From assembly GCF_008369165.1 (NCBI RefSeq), contig NZ_VOBA01000002.1:372001-436000 (forward strand): a stretch of DNA of 64,000 nucleotides. The letters run 5' to 3'. This document shows positions 18,624-28,305 of this stretch, in pieces (positions within the stretch are counted from its first letter, which is position 1; each line of letters opens with the position of its first letter). Source of the DNA: Dietzia sp. ANT_WB102. Lineage in GTDB: Bacteria > Actinomycetota > Actinomycetes > Mycobacteriales > Mycobacteriaceae. The notes under the pieces were generated by a model. The model did no database searches. It saw only the letters and a list, made by a program, of their open reading frames with translations, and was not told the origin of the DNA. Made by a program: the position numbers and the translations under genes.

Positions 18624-18630
18624 GGGCACC

Positions 18631-19116
18631 ATGCGTGACGTTGCGGGATCATGGCTGTCCGGACCCACCTCCGGCACTGGGCCGGAGCAGAAATACAAGG
18701 GCGAGCGTCTCGGCCTCCCAGCGTCCGGCACGGGCTCGATCGCCCCGCTCGGCGTTCGGTTGAGTGCCCTCGTGGTGGACTGGCTCCTCGCCTACGGGCT
18801 GGTCGGGGTCATCGTGATGGTGGGCGGCCCGGGAGCGCTGGGAGGTGAGTCGTTCTCCGCTGTCGCGAGTTGGGCGGTGCCGCTGATCTGGGGCGCGAGC
18901 GGCGTGATCTGCGTGTGGCTGTTCGCGCAGACGCCTGGTCAGGCAGTGGTCGGTATCGGCACGGCTCGGATTGACGCCGACGAACGCGTGGGTTTCGGTC
19001 GCTCGCTGGTTCGAGTGGTCTTCATTTTCTTCCTGCTGCCTCCACTCATCCAAGACGAAGACGGCCGCGGCATGCACGACCGCGCCACCGGCACCGCGCT
19101 CATCCGCACCCGCTAA
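18631..19116 (+). CDS. RDD family membrane protein (Rv2219A-like)
   Basis: 161 residues. A ~40-residue soluble N-terminus leads to three hydrophobic helices (about 43-65, 76-97 and 124-139). The first keeps the Arg and Asp of the RDD pattern (GVRLSALVVDWLL), and TPGQAVVGI plus the C-terminal DEDGRGMHDRATGTALI are typical of the family. RDD proteins are small inner-membrane proteins of largely unknown function, some tied to ion or pH homeostasis. It is divergent from glnA and converges on the DUF4191 gene, as in M. tuberculosis where the two follow glnA1. Confidence 0.88.
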   Translation: MRDVAGSWLSGPTSGTGPEQKYKGERLGLPASGTGSIAPLGVRLSALVVDWLLAYGLVGVIVMVGGPGALGGESFSAVASWAVPLIWGASGVICVWLFAQTPGQAVVGIGTARIDADERVGFGRSLVRVVFIFFLLPPLIQDEDGRGMHDRATGTALIRTR

Positions 19117-19119
19117 CAA

Positions 19120-19156
19120 CCGACGCCCGCGGCCCGTGGTGGGCGGCAGGCGTCGG
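19120..19156. terminator. Hairpin between convergent RDD and DUF4191 genes
   Basis: CCGACGCC (19120-19127) pairs with GGCGTCGG (19149-19156) with further GC pairing possible inside. It lies in the 73-base gap between two converging stops. Confidence 0.45.
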
Positions 19157-19189
19157 GGACCCGGCGGGGTCGCCAGTAACGGCGGGCGG

Positions 19190-19945
19190 TCAGCCTCGGC
19201 GGCGGGCGCTACGCTGGATGCTCCGGACCTTCGCACCCTGGGGGACCGGGCCCTTGGGCATCTGGTTCTGCACGCCGGTCTTGGTGCTCAGGGCGCGGAG
19301 GCGGGTGTCGAGGGCGTCGACCTTGGCCCGGCTGATGTTCATCGGGTAGCGGGTGAGGCGACGATTGAGTTTGCGCAGCGGCACCTGCTCAGGGGACGCG
19401 CCCTCCTCGTTGCCGACGATCAGTTCGTAGATCGGGGTGTCGCCCACCACCCGGGCGACCTTCTTCTTCTCCTGCGCCATGAGCGGCTTGAGGCGCCGGG
19501 GCTCGCCCTCGCCCACGATCACGATTCCGCACCGACCGACCACGCGGTGGACCGCGTCGAAGCTCGTCGTGGCGGCGACGGCCTGGTTGACCCGCCATCC
19601 GGACCGCAGTTGATCCAGGGCCCACGCGGCGGCACCCGGTTGCCCCTCGGCCTTGCCGTAGACGGTGCCCTGTACCCGGCGCGAGAAGATCACCATCGCG
19701 AGCATGAGGCCGGTGAGCACTCCCAGCGGGAGCATCCACCATTCCCCACCCCACAGAGTGCCGAGCAGGAAGAACACGACCATCGACACCACGAGCGCAC
19801 CGATCATCAGCGGCCACAGGAGCTTGTCCTGCTTGGACTGGATCTTCAGCGCCTGCCACATCTGGCCGCGCTGTTCTTTGCCCGCCTGCCGCCTGGCGGT
19901 TCGGGCCGCCTTCTTCTCCGCCTTGGTGAGCTCGCTCTTCGCCAT
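19190..19945 (-). CDS. DUF4191 membrane protein (Rv2219-like)
   Basis: 251 residues. A Lys/Arg-rich N-terminus (about 1-30) precedes two transmembrane helices (about 41-65 and 69-88). A cytoplasmic domain follows, with GRCGIVIVGEGEPRRLKPLMAQEKKKV and a basic C-terminus (SIQRSARRRG). This matches the DUF4191 architecture conserved beside lipA in mycobacteria and relatives; function is unknown. ATG 19945 is preferred to GTG 19951: a TATCCT hexamer lies seven bases before it, fitting a leaderless start. lipA ends 85 bases upstream on the same strand. Confidence 0.88.
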   Translation of the reverse strand: MAKSELTKAEKKAARTARRQAGKEQRGQMWQALKIQSKQDKLLWPLMIGALVVSMVVFFLLGTLWGGEWWMLPLGVLTGLMLAMVIFSRRVQGTVYGKAEGQPGAAAWALDQLRSGWRVNQAVAATTSFDAVHRVVGRCGIVIVGEGEPRRLKPLMAQEKKKVARVVGDTPIYELIVGNEEGASPEQVPLRKLNRRLTRYPMNISRAKVDALDTRLRALSTKTGVQNQMPKGPVPQGAKVRSIQRSARRRG

Positions 19946-19952
19946 GCCCACC

Positions 19953-19958
19953 AGGATA
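19953..19958 (-). promoter_or_regulatory. -10 hexamer of a probable leaderless promoter (DUF4191 gene)
   Basis: On the minus strand TATCCT is followed by seven bases (GGTGGGC) and ATG 19945. GGTGGG could alternatively serve as a weak ribosome site. Confidence 0.4.
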
Positions 19959-20029
19959 CGTGGCGGCGAACGCGGTCCGGGAACTGCGGCTCGTGGAAGG
20001 GGTGACCTGCCGGCGCGGGCGAGGAATGG

Positions 20030-21046
20030 TCAGACGCGGGTGCGTTCGCGCTCCAGAACGCTCGAGGCCTCCTGGGACGCTGCCCCGCCGGTCGTCAGCT
20101 GCGCCAGATGGTCCGGAACCTCCTGGCCGCGGTGCTCCAGCGCCTGGACGTACAGCCTGCCGGCGCGGTACGAGGAGCGAACGAGGGGGCCGGCCATGAC
20201 CCCGGCGAAGCCGATTTCGCGGGCCTGATCCGACAGCTCGACGAATTCCTCGGGCTTGACCCAGCGGTCGATCGGGTGGTGCAGCGGGCTCGGCCTCAGG
20301 TACTGCGTGATGGTGAGGATGTCACAGCCCGCGGAGTGCAGGTCGCGCATCGCGTCGACGACTTCGTCTGTCGTCTCTCCCATCCCCAGGATGAGGTTGG
20401 ACTTGGTGACCAGGCCGAAGTCGCGGGCGGCCCGGATCACCTCGAGGGAGCGGTCGAACCGGAATGCCGGGCGGATCCGCTTGAAGATCCGCGGCACGGT
20501 CTCGAGGTTGTGTGCGAGAACCTCGGGACGTGACTCGAACACCTCAGCCAGCTGGTCGGGGTTCCCGTTGAAGTCGGGGATGAGGTTCTCCACCCCCGTG
20601 TTGGGGTTGAGCTCGTGGATCTTGCGGACGGTCTCCGCGTACAGCCACGCACCGCCGTCCTCCAGGTCGTCGCGGGCCACACCCGTGATGGTGGAGTAAC
20701 GAAGACCCATCTCGCGCACGGACTCGGCCACACGGCGCGGCTCGTCCCGATCGAGGGCGCTGGGTTTGCCGGTGTCGATCTGGCAGAAGTCACAACGGCG
20801 GGTGCACTGCTCGCCGCCGATGAGGAACGTCGCCTCCCGGTCCTCCCAACACTCGTAGATGTTCGGGCACCCGGCCTCCTCGCACACCGTGTGGAGGCCA
20901 CCTGTGCGGACCAGGCCTTTGAGTTCCTTGTACTCGGGACCCATGGTGGCCCGGGTCCGGATCCACGACGGCTTGCGCTCGATAGGCGTCTCGGCGTTAC
21001 GGGCCTCGATACGGAGGAGCTTGCGGCCTTCAGGAGTCACAGTCAC
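20030..21046 (-). CDS. lipA: Lipoyl synthase
   Basis: 338 residues. This radical-SAM enzyme inserts two sulfurs into octanoyl chains on lipoyl domains. Cys55, Cys60 and Cys66 bind the auxiliary [4Fe-4S] cluster that is consumed, and the CxxxCxxC triad Cys81/85/88 (CTRRCDFC) binds the SAM cluster. The C-terminus keeps the conserved RSSYRA segment, the Ser being a cluster ligand. The GTG start at 21046 has a TAGGCT hexamer seven bases before it, overlapping the end of lipB, so lipA may be transcribed on its own as well as with lipB (21-base gap). Targets include the adjacent dihydrolipoyl acyltransferase. Confidence 0.97.
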   Translation of the reverse strand: MTVTPEGRKLLRIEARNAETPIERKPSWIRTRATMGPEYKELKGLVRTGGLHTVCEEAGCPNIYECWEDREATFLIGGEQCTRRCDFCQIDTGKPSALDRDEPRRVAESVREMGLRYSTITGVARDDLEDGGAWLYAETVRKIHELNPNTGVENLIPDFNGNPDQLAEVFESRPEVLAHNLETVPRIFKRIRPAFRFDRSLEVIRAARDFGLVTKSNLILGMGETTDEVVDAMRDLHSAGCDILTITQYLRPSPLHHPIDRWVKPEEFVELSDQAREIGFAGVMAGPLVRSSYRAGRLYVQALEHRGQEVPDHLAQLTTGGAASQEASSVLERERTRV

Positions 21047-21053
21047 GGCCGCA

Positions 21054-21059
21054 AGCCTA
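21054..21059 (-). promoter_or_regulatory. -10 hexamer of a probable leaderless promoter (lipA)
   Basis: Minus-strand TAGGCT followed by seven bases and GTG 21046, in the short gap after lipB. Confidence 0.4.
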
Positions 21060-21067
21060 CGCGCGAA

Positions 21068-21745
21068 TCACGCCACGGGCAGTCGGCCATCGAGCGCTTC
21101 CACCATGTCGGAGGTGACCTGGTCCAGGACCTCCGACACTGGCACGGGGCGACCGAGTTCGGCGGTGAGCGAGGTGACGCCGGCGTCGACGATCCCGCAG
21201 GGGACGATCCGGGAGAACGCCGATAGGTCGCAGTCGCAGTTGAGTGAGAACCCGTGCATCGTGACGCCCCGCTGGACGCGGATTCCGATGGCGGCGATCT
21301 TGCGCTCGGGCCTGCCGTCCGAGGCCGTGCACCAGACCCCGGAGCGCCCGTCGACCCGTCCGGCCTCGACGCCGAGTCGCGCGCAGGTGGTGATGAGGGC
21401 CTGCTCGACGCGTCGAACGTACTCGACCACGTCGATGGGGTCGGTCAGCGCGATGATCGGGTAGCCCACCAACTGGCCGGGCCCGTGCCAGGTGATGCGC
21501 CCGCCGCGGTCGACGTCGACGACCGGGGTCCCGTCGGTCGGGAGGTCGGACGGCTCGGTGCGCTTGCCCGCGGTATAGGTGGCGGGGTGCTCCAGTAGCA
21601 GGATCGTGTCCCCGCGTACCCCCTCGGCGCGCTCTTCTGCGAGAGACCGTTGGAGATCCCACGTGGGGCTGTACTCTACGGTGCCGAGCCGACGGATCTC
21701 CGGGGGCGCCGGATCGCGGCGCAATGATTGACCGGTGTGAGGCAT
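21068..21745 (-). CDS. lipB: Octanoyl-[acyl-carrier-protein]:protein octanoyltransferase
   Basis: 225 residues. It moves octanoyl groups from acyl carrier protein to lipoyl domains before LipA adds sulfur. [18 protein letters not shown], the catalytic Lys149 in RKIAAIGI and the catalytic Cys183 in VPCGI are all in place. The first ~15 residues are a variable extension. Start ATG 21745 has a TAAGCT hexamer six bases upstream. The gene order here is sucB, lipB, lipA on one strand, and a strong hairpin separates sucB from lipB. Confidence 0.96.
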   Translation of the reverse strand: MPHTGQSLRRDPAPPEIRRLGTVEYSPTWDLQRSLAEERAEGVRGDTILLLEHPATYTAGKRTEPSDLPTDGTPVVDVDRGGRITWHGPGQLVGYPIIALTDPIDVVEYVRRVEQALITTCARLGVEAGRVDGRSGVWCTASDGRPERKIAAIGIRVQRGVTMHGFSLNCDCDLSAFSRIVPCGIVDAGVTSLTAELGRPVPVSEVLDQVTSDMVEALDGRLPVA

Positions 21746-21751
21746 GTCTCC

Positions 21752-21757
21752 AGCTTA
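21752..21757 (-). promoter_or_regulatory. -10 hexamer of a probable leaderless promoter (lipB)
   Basis: Minus-strand TAAGCT followed by six bases (GGAGAC) and ATG 21745. GGAG could also act as a ribosome site, so the leaderless reading is tentative. Confidence 0.4.
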
Positions 21758-21778
21758 GGCCGAGCAGTGCGCTGACGA

Positions 21779-21813
21779 CGACGGGCGCCCTCCATCGAGG
21801 AGGGCGCCCGTCG
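21779..21813 (-). terminator. Strong hairpin after sucB
   Basis: A perfect 15-base stem (21779-21793 with 21799-21813) and a 5-base loop, 17 nt past the sucB stop and 33 nt before the lipB start. There is no T-run, as is common in high-GC actinobacteria. Confidence 0.75.
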
Positions 21814-21829
21814 CCTGGGTCAGCGGAAC

Positions 21830-23683
21830 CTAGAGGTCGAGGTCACCGTCGAACTCGGCCTTCTCCAACCGGTCCTTCACCGTGGTGAGGAAGCGGCCGG
21901 CGTCGGCGCCGTCGATCAGGCGGTGGTCGTAGGTCATCGGGACAAAGCCCATCGACCTGATGGCGATGGACTCGCCGTCCGCGTCAGCGTCAACGACCGG
22001 CCGCCGAACGATCGCACCGGTGCCCAGCATCGCCGCCTGCGGCGGGACGAGGATCGGGGTGTCGAACAGGGCTCCCTCGCTACCGATGTTGGTGATGGTG
22101 AACGTGCCGCCCTGGAGGTCGTCCGGGGTGAGCTTGGATGATCGCGCCCGCTCGGCCAGGTCGATGATCGCCTTGGCCAGCCCCGGAATGTCCAGGTCCT
22201 GCGCGTTGTGGATCACCGGGGAGAGTAGCCCCGCCTCGGTGTCCACGGCGATCCCGAGGTTCACCGAACCGTGGTAGGTGATCTCGTTGGTGCCCTCGTC
22301 GTAGGACGCGTTGACGTTCGGGTGCGAGACCAGGGCTTCGACGACCGCCTTGGCGTAGAACGGAAGATACGTGAGCTTGACGCCGTGCTTGTCGACGAAC
22401 TGTTCCTTGACCTGCGAGCGCAGCTGCGCCACCCGGGTCATGTCGACCTCGAAGACCTGCGTGAGCTGGGCCGTGGCCTGCAGCGACTCGCGAGTCTTCT
22501 GCGCCGTGATCTTTCGGATCCGGTTGGCCTTCTTCGTGGTGCCACGGAGCTCTGCGAGCTCCGGTCGCACACCAGCCTTGGAAGGACCGCCGGAGGGCGC
22601 CTTCTTCTCTGCGGGGGCTTCGGCTGCGGAGGCGGATCCCGAGCCCTCGGCCGCCGCGAGGACGTCCTGCTTACGGATCCGGCCACCGATGCCGGTGCCC
22701 TTGACCGAGTCCAGGTCGACACCGTGCTCCTGTGCGAGCTTGCGTACCAGTGGGGTGACATACGGTGAGGTCCCGGCCTTGGCGGCCGCTGCGGGCTCGG
22801 CCCGCTTCGGCACGTCACGAGATGCTTCACCGCCGGAGGGCTTCTCCGACTCGCGCGGCTTCTCGGCCTTCTTCTCGGTTTTCTGTTCGGACCTGGTTTC
22901 CGCCTCGGCGGCGGCCCTCGACTCGGTCTCCGGGGTGTCCTGGGGGACCTCGTCCTCACCGGAAGCGTCCACATCTGCGGTCTTGTCGTCGGTCGCGTTC
23001 TGCTCTTCGGCCGACTGGTCGTCGGAGTTGTCCTCGTCGGAGTCTGCGGTGTCTCCGTCGCCGATGATGGCGAGGGTTGCGCCGACGTCGACGGTCTCGT
23101 CCTCCTCGGCGACGATCTTCTGGAGGGTGCCTGCGATGGGGGAGGGGATCTCGGTGTCGACCTTGTCGGTGGAGACCTCGAGCAGGGGCTCGTCGATGTC
23201 GACGGTGTCGCCGACGGACTTGAGCCACTTGGTGATGGTGCCCTCGGTGACGGACTCGCCGAGTTCGGGCATGACCACGTCGGTGCCCTTGCCGCCGCCG
23301 CCCTTGCTCGTCCCCGTGTCGTTGCCCGAGGGCTTCGCCGCGGGGGTGGGCTCTTCGGCGGGCTCGTCCGCGGAGTCGTCGACATCGTCGGCGGAGTCAT
23401 CCGCCTGGTCCGCATCCGCGGAACCGGAATCGTCCGATCCGCCCGAGCCATCGTCGATGATGGCGAGCTCCCCGCCGATCTCGACGGTCTCGTCCTCCTC
23501 GGCGACGATCTTCGTCAGCGTGCCGGCCGCGGGCGAGGGGATCTCGGTGTCGACCTTGTCGGTGGAGACCTCGAGCAATGGCTCGTCGACCTCGACCGTG
23601 TCCCCCTCCTTCTTGAGCCAGCGGGTAACCGTGCCCTCGCTGACGGATTCACCGAGAGCCGGCATCTGTACGGAGAAGGCCAT
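21830..23683 (-). CDS. sucB: Dihydrolipoamide acyltransferase (E2) with two lipoyl domains
   Basis: 617 residues. Two lipoyl domains (about 2-77 and 131-205) share the segment [19 protein letters not shown]; the first lipoylated residue is Lys43. Asp/Glu/Ser-rich linkers separate them. The peripheral subunit-binding domain ([29 protein letters not shown]) lies near 300-340, and the catalytic domain occupies about 390-617 with [13 protein letters not shown] (His about 587). This matches DlaT (Rv2215), the E2 of pyruvate dehydrogenase, in M. tuberculosis also of peroxynitrite reductase; many databases call it SucB. ATG 23683 ([14 protein letters not shown]) is used over a 6-codon longer start. 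lipB and lipA, which make its cofactor, lie just downstream. Confidence 0.95.
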   Translation of the reverse strand: MAFSVQMPALGESVSEGTVTRWLKKEGDTVEVDEPLLEVSTDKVDTEIPSPAAGTLTKIVAEEDETVEIGGELAIIDDGSGGSDDSGSADADQADDSADDVDDSADEPAEEPTPAAKPSGNDTGTSKGGGGKGTDVVMPELGESVTEGTITKWLKSVGDTVDIDEPLLEVSTDKVDTEIPSPIAGTLQKIVAEEDETVDVGATLAIIGDGDTADSDEDNSDDQSAEEQNATDDKTADVDASGEDEVPQDTPETESRAAAEAETRSEQKTEKKAEKPRESEKPSGGEASRDVPKRAEPAAAAKAGTSPYVTPLVRKLAQEHGVDLDSVKGTGIGGRIRKQDVLAAAEGSGSASAAEAPAEKKAPSGGPSKAGVRPELAELRGTTKKANRIRKITAQKTRESLQATAQLTQVFEVDMTRVAQLRSQVKEQFVDKHGVKLTYLPFYAKAVVEALVSHPNVNASYDEGTNEITYHGSVNLGIAVDTEAGLLSPVIHNAQDLDIPGLAKAIIDLAERARSSKLTPDDLQGGTFTITNIGSEGALFDTPILVPPQAAMLGTGAIVRRPVVDADADGESIAIRSMGFVPMTYDHRLIDGADAGRFLTTVKDRLEKAEFDGDLDL

Positions 23684-23973
23684 GGTGTCGTGACTCCTCA
23701 AGAGTTCTCAAGCGCTCTCAGCCGGCGCGGTCCGCGCCCGCGTGAGCGGCGTCGTGGGTGTGAGTTATCTATTCGTTGTGATGGTCCGAGAGTAGATGCG
23801 CGGTAGCGCCCGTCCCAGGATCGTCGTCCATTGTGCCCTCTGCCACCTGTCGGCGTCGGCGGACGTGCCGATCCGGGGGTTGTCCGCAGCGTGACAGCCG
23901 TCGGGCGTCGGTACGATCGTTTCTCGTAGACGGCCTTCACCCCGTACGGGGGGCCGACGGGAGGAGTCCGGCT

Positions 23974-24339
23974 GTGGGTATCGGTGACCTGTTCCGGCGT
24001 CGTCGGCCGCGGATCCCTGCGGACCCAGCCGACCTCGACCACCTGCGTAGGTGGTGCCGCACCCGCGTCGGCATCGAGGCCTACCTCGAGCCCGAGACGC
24101 TCGTCTCGGTCCCGGGCCTGTGCCTGGTCGCCTTCGACGGCGAGTGGACCCGCCGCCCGGTCGGCGACGTGACCACGGCGCGAAAAATCGCGGCGCAACT
24201 GAAACTGCCCCTGTTCGACGCTTCCGTGCAGGGTTATCCCCAGCGCATGCGTGACTTCGAGGAGGTCCGCATCACACGCGAGCGGCGCGAGCGCGCCCGT
24301 CGGCTCCGCGAACAGATGCGTGAGGCCGACGGGCGCTAG
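23974..24339 (+). CDS. Conserved hypothetical protein
   Basis: 121 residues, no signal peptide or membrane helix. The N-terminus is basic (GIGDLFRRRRPRIPADP). The core has the pattern DHLRRWCRTRVGIEAYLEPETLVSVPGLCLVAFDGEWTRRPVGD, and a helical, Arg-rich C-terminus follows. GTG 23974 is chosen because GGGAGGAG (23959-23966) sits at the right spacing. It is divergent from sucB and convergent on pepA, with only 14 bases between stops. Conservation beside pepA in related genomes is likely from its well-formed start site, but I do not recognise a characterised family. Confidence 0.78.
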   Translation: MGIGDLFRRRRPRIPADPADLDHLRRWCRTRVGIEAYLEPETLVSVPGLCLVAFDGEWTRRPVGDVTTARKIAAQLKLPLFDASVQGYPQRMRDFEEVRITRERRERARRLREQMREADGR

Positions 24340-24353
24340 CAGCGGGTCGTGCC

Positions 24354-25868
24354 TCAGCCGGCGGCCGCGATGTCTTCCAAGACGGCGAGCATCGTCCGAA
24401 CGGGCACACCGGTCCCGCCCTTGGGCAAGTACCCCTCGGGGGCGCCGTCGTTGTAGGCAGGCCCGGCCACGTCGATGTGGGCCCACTCCACGCCCTCGCC
24501 GACGAACTCGGAGAGGAACAGGCCCGCTGAGAGCATGCCGCCCCAGCGATGCGGGGTGACGTTGGTCAGGTCGGCCACCTCGGAGTCGAGGCCGTCACGA
24601 AGCTCCTCGGGCAGAGGCATTGGCCATCCGCCCTCGCCGATCTCACGGCTGAGCTCGGCCACCCGGTCACGGAATTCATCGGTGCCCATCACTCCCGGCG
24701 TCTTCTTGCCCAGCGCGACCATCTGCGCGCCGGTGAGGGTCGCGGTGTCGATGAGGTGCGACGGCGAGTCCTCGCAAGCGCGCACGATCGCATCGGCCAG
24801 GATCAGCCGGCCCTCGGCGTCGGTGTTCTGGACCTCCACGGTCCTTCCGCCGTACATGGTCAGCACGTCGCCGGGTCGGTATGCGGTCGACGACGGCATG
24901 TTCTCCGCCATGGGCACGGTGGCGACCACGGTGAGGTCCAGTCCCAACCGGGCGGCCAGGATGGCGGTGGCGACCACGGCCGCAGCGCCGCCCATGTCCA
25001 TGGTCATCTGCTCCATGCCAGCGGCCGGCTTGATCGAGATGCCGCCGGTGTCGAACGTGACGCCCTTGCCCACCAGCGCGACTGTGGGTCGCCCCTTGGG
25101 ACCACGATGGGTCAGGCGTACCAGGCGTGGGCCGCGCGAGGAACCGCCGCCCACGGCGAGGATGCCGCCGAACCCCCCCTCCGCGAGCGCGGCCTCGTCG
25201 AGCACCTCGACCTCGAGCCCGGCCTCGCGGGACAGCTCGGCCGCGCGATCGGCGAACGACCCGGGGAACAACAGGTTGGGCGGGGTGTTGACCAGGTCTC
25301 GCGCGAGGCCGACACACTCGGCGATGGTGGCCGCGCGGGCGACGGCCTCAGCACCCCCGTCGGAGACGAACACCTTCACGGAGTCCATGGTCTCGTCGTC
25401 GCCGTCGTTCTTCGCGGTGACCTTGGCCGGGCGGAACGATCCGAGTCCTGCCCCCAGGGCCACCTGCTCGGCGCGTTCGGCATCGAGCAACACCAACGCG
25501 GACCCGAGCCCACGGCAGGCGCGTGCAGCGGCACCGGCCGCGCGGCGCAGCGTCTCATCGGTGACCTCGTCATCCGACGCACCCAACCCCACGAGCACCA
25601 CCGACCCGGCCTGCACGCCGTCCGGTGCGGGCACGCGAGTGGTGGCGGCGACCTTGGTGGACGCGCCCACCGAGCGGGCGACCGTGGCGAGCATTGAGGC
25701 GACCCCGTCGTCCAACCCGGGGGCGATGACGACAGGCGCAGCGTCGTCTGCGGCCCCGGCATCCGCGACGATCCCGACCACCAGGACATCGGCGTCCACC
25801 GGCGTCGTGACCGCCTCGATCGGGGCAAGGTCCGGGCTGTGGGTGAGGATCGACTGCGCGGTCGGCAT
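24354..25868 (-). CDS. pepA: Leucyl aminopeptidase (M17)
   Basis: 504 residues. This cytosolic zinc/manganese enzyme removes N-terminal residues, Leu preferred. The metal-site Lys and Asp are in [10 protein letters not shown] (about residue 269). NTDAEGRL (about 350) is the M17 signature holding the catalytic Asp/Glu pair and the Arg. The N-terminal ~170 residues form the variable non-catalytic domain. ATG 25868 is supported by a CAGGAGCG ribosome site; the upstream extension to 26060 overlaps gcvT and its promoter. M. tuberculosis calls the syntenic gene pepB (Rv2213). Confidence 0.95.
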   Translation of the reverse strand: MPTAQSILTHSPDLAPIEAVTTPVDADVLVVGIVADAGAADDAAPVVIAPGLDDGVASMLATVARSVGASTKVAATTRVPAPDGVQAGSVVLVGLGASDDEVTDETLRRAAGAAARACRGLGSALVLLDAERAEQVALGAGLGSFRPAKVTAKNDGDDETMDSVKVFVSDGGAEAVARAATIAECVGLARDLVNTPPNLLFPGSFADRAAELSREAGLEVEVLDEAALAEGGFGGILAVGGGSSRGPRLVRLTHRGPKGRPTVALVGKGVTFDTGGISIKPAAGMEQMTMDMGGAAAVVATAILAARLGLDLTVVATVPMAENMPSSTAYRPGDVLTMYGGRTVEVQNTDAEGRLILADAIVRACEDSPSHLIDTATLTGAQMVALGKKTPGVMGTDEFRDRVAELSREIGEGGWPMPLPEELRDGLDSEVADLTNVTPHRWGGMLSAGLFLSEFVGEGVEWAHIDVAGPAYNDGAPEGYLPKGGTGVPVRTMLAVLEDIAAAG

Positions 25869-26012
25869 GAAGCGCTCCTGGGGGTCGGCGGGACTGACGG
25901 GAAGGTTCCTTCTGCGCCCGGGCACTGTGGCGGGACCGCCACGGCGAGGGCACCATAGTCTATCGACTAACGTGGGCAGGCAGCCGGACCGGAGAGCGCG
26001 AGGAGTGGCCAC

Positions 26013-27125
26013 ATGACAGAAACAGGGGACCTTCACGAGGGGCCACTGCACTCCCGTCACGTGGAGGCCGGTGCGACTTTCGCCCCCTTCGGCGGCTGGT
26101 CTATGCCCGTGCAGTATTCAGGCACCGTCGCCGAACACACCGCCACCCGCACGGCCGTCGGCCTGTTCGACGTCAGTCACCTCGGCAAGGCACTCGTAAC
26201 CGGCCCCGGTGCCGCAGAATTCGTCAACTCGTGCTTCACCAACGACATCGATCGGATCTCCGCCGGTAGCGCTCAGTACACGTTGTGCTGCGACGAAAGC
26301 GGAGGCGTGGTCGACGACCTCATCGCCTACCGAGTTTCAGACGAGGAGATCTTCCTCATCCCCAACGCTGCCAACACCGCCGAGGTGGTGAGGCGAATGC
26401 AGGCCGCCGTGTCCGAGCAGGCTCCCGAGGTCACTGTTACCGACGAGCACCGCTCCCGCGCTGTGATCGCAGTCCAGGGACCTCTCGCGGGCGAGGTGCT
26501 TGAGGCGCTGGGACTGCCGACCGACCTCGAATACATGGCGTACGTCGACGCCGACTGGAACGGGCAGACTGTGCGGATCTGCCGCACCGGGTACACCGGC
26601 GAGTACGGCTTCGAGGTGCTGCCCGCCTGGGACGAGGCCGGGGCGATCTGGGACGCTCTCGCCGAGCAGGTGCTGTCCCGCGAGGGCGCGCTGTGTGGAC
26701 TCGGCGCCCGTGACTCGTTGCGCACCGAGGCCGGATACCCGCTGCACGGCAACGAACTGTCCGTGGACCTCAGCCCCCTCGAAGCGCGCTGCGCCTGGGC
26801 GATCGGCTGGGACAAGCCGGCCTTCTGGGGCCGCGAGGAACTGCTTCGGCAGAAGGAGGCGGGTCCCGCCCGTCGCTTGTACGCGCTCGAGGTCACCGGG
26901 CGCGGGATCCCGCGGGCCGGACAGGCAGTCCGCGCCGGCGGACGCGACGTAGGCGTCACCAGTTCCGGCACGTTCTCGCCGACCCTCAAGACGGGGATCG
27001 CGCTCGCGTTCATCGAACTGGAAGCGGGCCTGAAGAAGGGTGACGAGGTCGTCGTCGACGTACGAGGTCGAGAGGTATCGTGCCGCCTCGCGGTGCCCCC
27101 GCTCGTCGAGATCCGCACCCGCTGA
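26013..27125 (+). CDS. gcvT: Aminomethyltransferase, glycine cleavage T protein
   Basis: 370 residues. It transfers the methylene group of glycine from the H protein to tetrahydrofolate, releasing ammonia. [37 protein letters not shown], the folate-site Asp in [30 protein letters not shown] and the C-terminal [20 protein letters not shown] segment are canonical. ATG 26013 follows a GAGGAG ribosome site. The other glycine cleavage genes (gcvP, gcvH) are not in the window. The next gene, ilvE, starts 32 bases downstream and is probably cotranscribed. Confidence 0.97.
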   Translation: MTETGDLHEGPLHSRHVEAGATFAPFGGWSMPVQYSGTVAEHTATRTAVGLFDVSHLGKALVTGPGAAEFVNSCFTNDIDRISAGSAQYTLCCDESGGVVDDLIAYRVSDEEIFLIPNAANTAEVVRRMQAAVSEQAPEVTVTDEHRSRAVIAVQGPLAGEVLEALGLPTDLEYMAYVDADWNGQTVRICRTGYTGEYGFEVLPAWDEAGAIWDALAEQVLSREGALCGLGARDSLRTEAGYPLHGNELSVDLSPLEARCAWAIGWDKPAFWGREELLRQKEAGPARRLYALEVTGRGIPRAGQAVRAGGRDVGVTSSGTFSPTLKTGIALAFIELEAGLKKGDEVVVDVRGREVSCRLAVPPLVEIRTR

Positions 27126-27157
27126 CCCGCCCCTTCATTCAGGAACGAGACCCGTAA

Positions 27158-28249
27158 ATGTCCGAGTTCGACATCCGTCCGTCCACCTCGCCGAGAACAG
27201 CCGCCGAGCGTCAGGCGATCCTTGCCGCCCCTGGCTTCGGCAAGTACTTCACCGACCACATGGTCACCCTCCCGTACTCGAACGGGCAGTGGGGAACCCC
27301 GGTCGTCGAGGCCTACGCACCGCTGTCCATCGACCCGTCCGCCGTGGTCCTGCACTACGCCCAGACCATCTTCGAGGGGCTCAAGGCCTACCGCCAGGCC
27401 GATGACTCGATCTCCTCCTTCCGGCCTGAACAGAACGCCGCCCGCTTCAACCGCTCCGCGCAGCGCCTGGCTATGCCGCAACTGCCGGAAGAGCTGTTCA
27501 TGGAGTCGCTGCGCCAGATCGTGGCAATCGACCGTGACTGGGTTCCGGCCGCCGGGGGTGAGGAGTCGCTTTACCTGCGGCCCTTCATGATCGCCACCGA
27601 GACCGGGCTCGGCGTGCGGCCAGCTGACGAGTACCTCTACTCGGTGATCGCCTCGCCGGCGGGCGCGTATTTCTCCCGGGGAGTGGCCCCGGTGAGCGTC
27701 TGGTTGTGCACCGAGTACGTGCGCGCCAGCCCCGGCGGCACCGGGGCGGCCAAGTTCGGCGGCAACTACGCCGCCTCGTTGGCAGCCCAGGAGCAGGCCG
27801 CCGCCAAGGGGTGCGACCAGGTGGTCTGGCTCGATGCGATCGAACGCAAGTACGTCGAGGAGATGGGGGGGATGAACCTGTTCTTCGTCCTCGGTTCCGG
27901 CGATTCTGCAGAGATCGTGACCCCCGCACTGTCCGGGTCGTTGCTGCCGGGGGTCACCCGCGACAGCCTGCTGCAGCTGGCCCGCCACCTCGGATACCGT
28001 GTCACCGAGCGCAAGGTCTCCGTGGATGAGTGGGCGTCTGGCGTGGCCTCAGGCGAGATCTCCGAGGTCTTCGCGTGTGGCACCGCCGCCGTCATCACCC
28101 CGGTCGGTTCGGTGCAGCACGCGGACGGTGGCTACACCGTCGGCGACGGCGGGCCGGGCGCCATCACCATGCAGCTCCGCGAGATGCTCACCGGCATCCA
28201 GCGCGGATCCGTGGAGGACCCCTTCGGCTGGATGACTACGCTGGTCTGA
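27158..28249 (+). CDS. ilvE: Branched-chain amino acid aminotransferase
   Basis: 363 residues, fold-type IV PLP enzyme catalysing the last step of Val, Leu and Ile synthesis and the first of their breakdown. [14 protein letters not shown], the PLP Lys about residue 199 in [23 protein letters not shown] and the [12 protein letters not shown]-like end match bacterial BCAT of the eukaryotic type. Its substrate alpha-ketoisovalerate is also used by PanB, encoded about 19 kb away. ATG 27158 follows an AGGAACG ribosome site. The stop converges on cobS. Confidence 0.97.
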   Translation: MSEFDIRPSTSPRTAAERQAILAAPGFGKYFTDHMVTLPYSNGQWGTPVVEAYAPLSIDPSAVVLHYAQTIFEGLKAYRQADDSISSFRPEQNAARFNRSAQRLAMPQLPEELFMESLRQIVAIDRDWVPAAGGEESLYLRPFMIATETGLGVRPADEYLYSVIASPAGAYFSRGVAPVSVWLCTEYVRASPGGTGAAKFGGNYAASLAAQEQAAAKGCDQVVWLDAIERKYVEEMGGMNLFFVLGSGDSAEIVTPALSGSLLPGVTRDSLLQLARHLGYRVTERKVSVDEWASGVASGEISEVFACGTAAVITPVGSVQHADGGYTVGDGGPGAITMQLREMLTGIQRGSVEDPFGWMTTLV

Positions 28250-28276
28250 CGACCTGCGTCCAGCGCAGGAGAAAAC

Positions 28277-28305
28277 TCAGAGCAGGAGAAGAATCAGAGC
28301 AGGAG
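28277..28305. repeat. Short direct repeat at the cobS stop codon
   Basis: TCAGAGCAGGAG occurs at 28277-28288 and again at 28294-28305, a 17-base period. The second copy contains the cobS stop codon (28294-28296 on the minus strand), so the duplication lies across the gene end. Confidence 0.6.

Noticed and set aside
22371-23693. 440-codon Ser/Val-rich frame opposite sucB
   Set aside because: Antisense to the lipoyl domains; its repeated segments mirror the real gene's duplication.
24475-26016. 513-codon frame opposite pepA
   Set aside because: Low-complexity Ser/Arg/Pro product antisense to a complete M17 peptidase.
26327-27988. Long open frame on the minus strand opposite gcvT and ilvE
   Set aside because: It is antisense to two certain genes, has repetitive Arg/Gly/Ser-rich composition and no family features. 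Long antisense frames are expected in high-GC DNA.
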